Part shown: positions 60,275 through 64,000 of the stretch, piece after piece
Layout of the letters: the number at the start of each line of letters is the position of its first letter
How positions within the stretch are numbered: the first letter of the stretch is position 1
Assembly (NCBI GenBank): GCA_946222995.1
Contig: CAMIOS010000002.1
Location: 1 to 64,000, forward strand
DNA: 64,000 bases
Direction: 5' to 3'
Source of the DNA: an uncultured Enhydrobacter sp.
Lineage (GTDB): Bacteria > Pseudomonadota > Gammaproteobacteria > Pseudomonadales > Moraxellaceae
Notes under the pieces: model-generated
Database searches by the model: none
What the model saw: only the letters and a program-made list of their open reading frames with translations
What the model was told of the DNA's origin: nothing
Program-made: the position numbers and the translations under genes

Positions 60275-60571
60275 TTACCAGCCGAGTGGCATGTTAATCG
60301 ATTCATCATAGTAGTAATCTTCTGGCGGATTAACACACGCCATAAAACGACTACATAACTCACTCACTTGTCCAAAGCTTGGCAAACCATTATCAATCTC
60401 ACGTTGTACCCAAATACGTACCGCTTCATGGTTGTAAAAAATCTTGTTTACATTAAGCAATTCCGCCAATCCTGAACCTTGTGGAATTTGCAATATCACA
60501 ATCAGTTCATTAGATAACTTAATTGCTTCAAGTGATAGCCAAACTGATGGGCTTGGGAAATTAAAATACAT
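60275..60571 (-). CDS. Unrecognised 98-residue protein
   Basis: This 98-residue protein begins MYFNFPSPSVWLSLEAIKL and ends SINMPLGW. It has no membrane segment or signal peptide. A helical middle (HEAVRIWVQREID) precedes a Cys/Met-containing part (GQVSELCSRFMACVNPPEDY) and a Tyr-rich tail. I do not recognise a family. AGGAGA eight bases before the ATG is a good ribosome site and coincides with a copy of the repeated CTGTAGGAGATA-type motif. It is convergent with hsdM and read in the same direction as the Xre gene, 132 bases downstream of it. Confidence 0.6.
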   Translation of the reverse strand: MYFNFPSPSVWLSLEAIKLSNELIVILQIPQGSGLAELLNVNKIFYNHEAVRIWVQREIDNGLPSFGQVSELCSRFMACVNPPEDYYYDESINMPLGW

Positions 60572-60703
60572 AGTCTATCTCCTACTGATTAATTTGTATT
60601 TTCACAGAACTAAATAACCTTCTGTAGAACAAATCATAGCATAAAAATAACTTAATGCAAGCTATTTTTATCTATAGGAGATAAATATTTTCTTTTGCAG
60701 ATT

Positions 60704-60907
60704 TTATTCTTTGACTATTTCGTATAATTCGCCAACGCTAATTTCTAAATATTTACACAGATTTTCAACCACATCTAATTCAATACGAGTCGCTTCTTCA
60801 TTATAAATACGGGTAATTGTGCCACGATTGATACCTGTATCACGGGCAACATCGGCAATTTTTAGCCGTTTTTCGCCCATGATTTTTGATAGATTACACT
60901 TCAACAT
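60704..60907 (-). CDS. Small Xre-family HTH regulator
   Basis: This 67-residue Cro/C1-type regulator is almost entirely one HTH domain (IMGEKRLKIADVARDTGINR followed by GTITRIYNEEATRIELDVVE and LCKYLEISVGELYEI). The pattern resembles the YozG-like small repressors of phage and conjugative elements. It lies divergently from the excisionase-integrase pair across 135 bases that contain CTGTAG-type repeats, and it is the probable element repressor. The promoter copy ATCTACTGTAGAT sits 22 bases before its ATG, so autoregulation is likely. Confidence 0.88.
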   Translation of the reverse strand: MLKCNLSKIMGEKRLKIADVARDTGINRGTITRIYNEEATRIELDVVENLCKYLEISVGELYEIVKE

Positions 60908-60928
60908 AGTTTTTCCTAGATTAAAATA

Positions 60929-61013
60929 ATCTACTGTAGATAAAAATATCTTGCAATAGGATAAGATTTAGCATAGGATATGTCCTGTAGGAGATAATTT
61001 GGCTTATCTACAG
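60929..61013. promoter_or_regulatory. Repeated operator-like motif in the Xre/excisionase intergenic region
   Basis: Three copies are seen: a palindrome ATCTACTGTAGAT (60929-60941), CTGTAGGAGATA (60985-60996), and TATCTACAG (61005-61013), the last two forming an inverted pair. Further copies lie at 60576-60587, 60622-60627 and 60672-60683. This fits binding by the Xre repressor at its own and the excisionase promoter. Binding is inferred. Confidence 0.55.
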
Positions 61014-61042
61014 TTCACTTTAACCTATCAGAGGATTTTACT

Positions 61043-61261
61043 ATGGATTACACCTATCTGACAACCGAAGAATTGGCTTCTCGTATTAAGTACGATAGTC
61101 GTACCATTCGTAATCAACTTAAAGATGCGGTATTTATCGAAGGCGTGCATTATATCCGCCCATTCCAAGGTCGCAAAATTTTATACATTTGGCAAAAAGT
61201 GGAAGCACTAATGCTCAATGGCTATGAAGATGATATTCCATTTGTCGCAGGGGGTGCATAA
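61043..61261 (+). CDS. Excisionase-like DNA-binding protein
   Basis: This 72-residue protein has a single winged-helix-like fold of the excisionase/MerR type: DYTYLTTEELASRIKYDSRT, IRNQLKDAVFIEG, HYIRPFQGRKILYIWQKVE. Such small proteins beside integrases act as recombination directionality factors or element activators. AGAGGA precedes the ATG by nine bases. Its stop is one base before the integrase start, so the two are coupled. Control by the divergent Xre repressor is likely. Confidence 0.8.
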   Translation: MDYTYLTTEELASRIKYDSRTIRNQLKDAVFIEGVHYIRPFQGRKILYIWQKVEALMLNGYEDDIPFVAGGA

Positions 61262-61262
61262 C

Positions 61263-62429
61263 ATGGCAAGTATCAACAGCCGTGCTGGAAAACTGTACGT
61301 TGATTTTCGCTATTTTGGTAAACGCTGTCGTGAGATGACCTTGCTCGAGGATAGCAAACCAAATCGCAAACGTTTGGAAAATTTTGTAACCAAGCTGGAA
61401 GCTGAAATCAGTCTAGGAACTTTTCGCTACGAGAAATATTTTCCCAATAGCAAAAAACTGGGTGAATTTCAGTCACTTGAGTTAATCAAAGAAACCAATA
61501 GCCATCATGATGCATCCATGAGTTTTGAGAATTTTGCCAAACTATGGATAACTGAGAAAAAACCCGAATGGCGAACTTCACAAATTCAGAATGTCGAAGA
61601 TATTTTTCGTATTTATCTGAATCCCTATTTTGGCAAGATGGCGGTGAACTGTATCAAAAAGTCGTTGATTGTGCAGTTTCGTGGGCAGTTAGTCGAAAAT
61701 GGTAATGATGGCAAGCCACTGTCCGCTTCTCGTATCAACCATATCATGACACCCTTGCGAATGGTCATCAATGAAGCGTCTGAGCGATTTGAATTTGAAA
61801 GCCCTTGGAAAAACATCAAGCCATTGACCGTGCCAAAATCAGATATTCAACCTTTTAATCTAGATGAAGTCATGCTGATTTTACAAAATGTACGAGCGGA
61901 TTTTAAACCTTACTATACCGTGCGATTTTTTACTGGGTTACGCACAGGTGAGATTGACGGATTGACTTGGAACAATGTCGATTTTGAACGTCGTAAGCTT
62001 ATTATCAATCAAGCAATCGTCAATGGCGAGATGGGTGAAACCAAAACGCAAGGCTCGAACCGTATCGTGCAAATTAACCAGTTGGTTTATGACGCTTTGC
62101 TTGCTCAAAAGGCGATTAGCTATGGCAAAAGTGAGTTTGTATTTTGTAGTAAAAACGGCTCACCGCTCAATCATCGCAATGTCACCAGACGAGTTTGGTA
62201 TCCGCTGTTACGATATTTGGAAATTGAAAAACGCAATCCGTATCAAACACGTCATACTACCGCTACGCTATGGCTTGCATCGGGCGAATCGCCCGAATGG
62301 ATTGCCTCACAACTTGGACATAGCAGTAGCAAAATGTTGTTTACCGTATATTCTCGTTTTGTGCCAAACCTAACTCGTCAAGATGGCAGTGCGTTGGATA
62401 AAGTGTTAAAAGAAAAAGGTCTTTTATAA
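61263..62429 (+). CDS. int: Tyrosine site-specific integrase with DUF3596-type arm domain
   Basis: This 388-residue integrase has an N-terminal arm-binding domain of the DUF3596 type (MASINSRAGKLYVDFRYFGK, residues about 1 to 70), a SAM-like core-binding domain (90 to 190, MSFENFAKLWITEKKPEWRT), and a catalytic domain. Catalytic residues visible are Arg in FTGLRTGEIDGLTW, the HxxR region in the form YQTRHTTATLW (first His replaced by Tyr), His in LGHSSSK, and the nucleophile Tyr in VYSRF near 370. An upstream in-frame start at 61218 lies inside the excisionase gene; the ATG at 61263 gives the normal N-terminus. It mobilises the element. Confidence 0.92.
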   Translation: MASINSRAGKLYVDFRYFGKRCREMTLLEDSKPNRKRLENFVTKLEAEISLGTFRYEKYFPNSKKLGEFQSLELIKETNSHHDASMSFENFAKLWITEKKPEWRTSQIQNVEDIFRIYLNPYFGKMAVNCIKKSLIVQFRGQLVENGNDGKPLSASRINHIMTPLRMVINEASERFEFESPWKNIKPLTVPKSDIQPFNLDEVMLILQNVRADFKPYYTVRFFTGLRTGEIDGLTWNNVDFERRKLIINQAIVNGEMGETKTQGSNRIVQINQLVYDALLAQKAISYGKSEFVFCSKNGSPLNHRNVTRRVWYPLLRYLEIEKRNPYQTRHTTATLWLASGESPEWIASQLGHSSSKMLFTVYSRFVPNLTRQDGSALDKVLKEKGLL

Positions 62430-62451
62430 CCGTGCGTTGATTTTTCGCAAT

Positions 62452-62479
62452 AACCCGCAAATATGCGGGTTTATTTTTA
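62452..62479 (+). terminator. Terminator after the integrase gene
   Basis: The stem AACCCGCA with TGCGGGTT and AATA loop is followed by TATTTTTAT. It lies 23 bases after the integrase stop, so the next gene has its own promoter or depends on read-through. Confidence 0.8.
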
Positions 62480-62583
62480 TCTGCACTATTTATGGTATTT
62501 TTGTAAGTCAATTAATACTACATCTTGTAGTTTAAGGGTGGAATAGCTAGAATCAATTATATTAACATTTGTTACCTTTAGCT

Positions 62584-64000
62584 ATGCCTACCAATAAAAA
62601 TCAAGCGAATACTTCACATAATTTTAGCCAAATCACGATATGGTTAGACCACGAACTATATGACAAAGCAAAACATGATGAACTAGCTACTTTATTTGTT
62701 GAATTAAGATGGCTACTGCAAAGGTGTAAGTCATCGCCCTTATTTAATGATTCTGACTATAATCAACAATTACAGTTTATCATTGATGATGTTCAAGACT
62801 GGATAATAAAAATTGAAAAAGAGAAAAAACTAGCAAAGTTATCACCTGAACAAGTTAGACAAATTGAAAACATCGGCATAACAGAACCACGATATCACAA
62901 AGAGAAGAAAAAACGACCATTTGTGGCTTTTTTAGCCAGTCGGGCGACTGAGGAATGGATAAATGATTATCGAGCAATTTATCTGTTATTATGTTTTGCC
63001 CTAGTACAGCTTGAAAAACATGACCATCGCTCTATTGCTACGCTTAATAATCTTCGTTTTCTCAATGATAAAAGTCGTAAGGTTGTTTTACCTTTTTTGC
63101 CAAGATTGAACCAATATAATAATTTTTCATTACTACAATATGATTTTGAAAACGTCGAAAAGGAGGAAAGCCATGAATTTTATATTTATTGGCAAAAATA
63201 TGACGAACAGTTAGCACAGGACTTTATCACAAGAATAAGAAATCGAAAAGTTCCAGCAGGGGCAAATCAACGGATAGATACACAGCAAGCAAGTGATGCC
63301 GACCTTTTTAATTTCAAGATAAAAGAAGAAATCCACGAATTTTATTTGCCAGTCAAAGACTTTATCAAACAGCAGTCAGGCATTGTAAAGCAGAAAAAAC
63401 AAATCGCTCACATTATTGAACCACAGTTAATTGAAAATGCATCATTTACAGATGATATCACAGGCGATGTGGTTCAACCTTTAGTCACAATCAATGAAAA
63501 TATTGTTGATGAGATAACCAATCACTCTGAAATTAATGAACCTCAACAAGAATCTCAGGAAGCCTACAATGAAATTACGCCAAAAAAACGTATCAGCCCT
63601 GCGGTTGATATTGTCAAAGCTGAGCTACAAAGCAACGCCATGCGTAAACGCTCATTGCGATTATACACAGATCCACAGGTGGCATCCGAATATGAAATAC
63701 GCACGCTTATCGAAGAACTGTACGCTGTTTTATCCCAAATCAATATCGACTATTCGCATAGTGATGAAAGTTGTGAACACAATGAAAATCTGACATTGTC
63801 AAAAAACGAGCAAATTTGTATTTTTCTGCTCGCCGTACTGTTGAGCGGTTCAACGCAAATTTTTAAAACCGAAACATGGTGGCAAAACGCCTATTACTTT
63901 GCAAAGTATGAATTTGAATTTACTCCAGCTAGAGCTGTTTTAGATGATAGGTTTACCCAGACCCTTAGCCAAAAAAACGAGTCAAAGTTAAATCTGTTTT
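62584..64000 (+). CDS. Large unrecognised protein, 3' end outside the window
   Basis: An open frame starts at the ATG at 62584 and runs without stop to the window end (472 complete codons). The protein is charged, with mixed helical and Asn/Gln-rich stretches. The start is MPTNKNQANTSHNFSQITIW; residues about 100 to 130 read KEKKKRPFVAFLASRATEEW, and residues about 310 to 360 contain KRISPAVDIVKAELQ and RKRSLRLYTDPQVASEYE. No signal peptide, membrane segment or nucleotide-binding motif is seen. It follows the integrase terminator by 105 bases; the ATG lacks a clear ribosome site. It is probably an element-encoded protein, and I do not recognise a family. Confidence 0.72.
   Translation, partial: MPTNKNQANTSHNFSQITIWLDHELYDKAKHDELATLFVELRWLLQRCKSSPLFNDSDYNQQLQFIIDDVQDWIIKIEKEKKLAKLSPEQVRQIENIGITEPRYHKEKKKRPFVAFLASRATEEWINDYRAIYLLLCFALVQLEKHDHRSIATLNNLRFLNDKSRKVVLPFLPRLNQYNNFSLLQYDFENVEKEESHEFYIYWQKYDEQLAQDFITRIRNRKVPAGANQRIDTQQASDADLFNFKIKEEIHEFYLPVKDFIKQQSGIVKQKKQIAHIIEPQLIENASFTDDITGDVVQPLVTINENIVDEITNHSEINEPQQESQEAYNEITPKKRISPAVDIVKAELQSNAMRKRSLRLYTDPQVASEYEIRTLIEELYAVLSQINIDYSHSDESCEHNENLTLSKNEQICIFLLAVLLSGSTQIFKTETWWQNAYYFAKYEFEFTPARAVLDDRFTQTLSQKNESKLNLF

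Noticed and set aside
60704..60907. Small Xre gene as the controller (C) protein of the restriction system
   Set aside because: C proteins belong to type II systems and usually sit upstream of the endonuclease gene; here the gene is divergent from excisionase-integrase and beyond the type I operon's terminator, which better fits an element repressor.
53797..64000. A second copy of the tRNA-Asp 3' end as the right attachment site
   Set aside because: No repeat of GTCCGCTGCGCCA was seen by eye within the window, including after the integrase; it may lie further right, so no attachment site is called.

Overview
The window looks like the chromosome of a Moraxellaceae gammaproteobacterium, close to Moraxella (for example the M. 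osloensis type) or Psychrobacter. This is inferred from protein style and gene neighbourhoods: carA..carB-greA, divergent serB and a YtjB-like gene, dapA-BamC-like-purC, phasin-phaC, and coq7. Base composition is moderate and the codon usage is rich in AAA, TTT and CAA. No database search was possible, so genus is a judgement.

From 1 to about 53.8 kb the window is ordinary chromosome. Pyrimidine and arginine supply comes from carA and carB, with a PhzF-family gene and a VapBC-like toxin-antitoxin pair lying between them, then greA and argG. A divergent HPP-family membrane gene and a TetR gene share a near-perfect palindrome and are followed by an MHS-type transporter. Next come a UPF0149 protein, a small acidic protein, a YtjB-like membrane protein, serB and a FUSC permease. 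An operon reads dapA, a miniature BamC-like lipoprotein, purC. Envelope and stress genes follow: a metallophosphoesterase with altered motifs, a Do-type protease, an L,D-transpeptidase, a nitroreductase, a CYTH-CHAD protein and a glutathione transferase. Then come rlmD, yefM-yoeB, a DUF1615 lipoprotein, relA, mutM, a hydrolase, an RluA-family synthase coupled to hemL, and a membrane transporter. A polyhydroxyalkanoate locus (phasin plus class I synthase), coq7, two exported proteins (one a large lipase-like lipoprotein), a LysR regulator, dnaX, grxD, ispF, ndk, a tRNA, an HTH-aminotransferase fusion, a glutathione peroxidase and a tRNA-Val/tRNA-Asp operon complete this part.

From the 3' end of tRNA-Asp (53.8 kb) to the right edge the content is accessory. 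It holds four helically phased GTGACC repeats, a complete type I restriction-modification operon in the order hsdR-hsdS-hsdM, an unrecognised 98-residue gene, a small Xre repressor, an excisionase-like gene, a tyrosine integrase, and the first 472 codons of a large unrecognised protein that runs off the window. A repeated CTGTAG-containing motif lies upstream of the 98-residue gene, the Xre gene and the excisionase gene, suggesting a common regulon. I read this as an integrated mobile element or defence island; its far end is outside the window.

The most interesting points are a nine-A slippage site in dnaX that would create a short gamma product, the large unknown protein beside the integrase, the repeated operator-like motif in the island, the phased repeats beside tRNA-Asp, and a possible minus-strand structured RNA between the peroxidase gene and tRNA-Val. 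No CRISPR array, insertion sequence or rRNA gene was seen.
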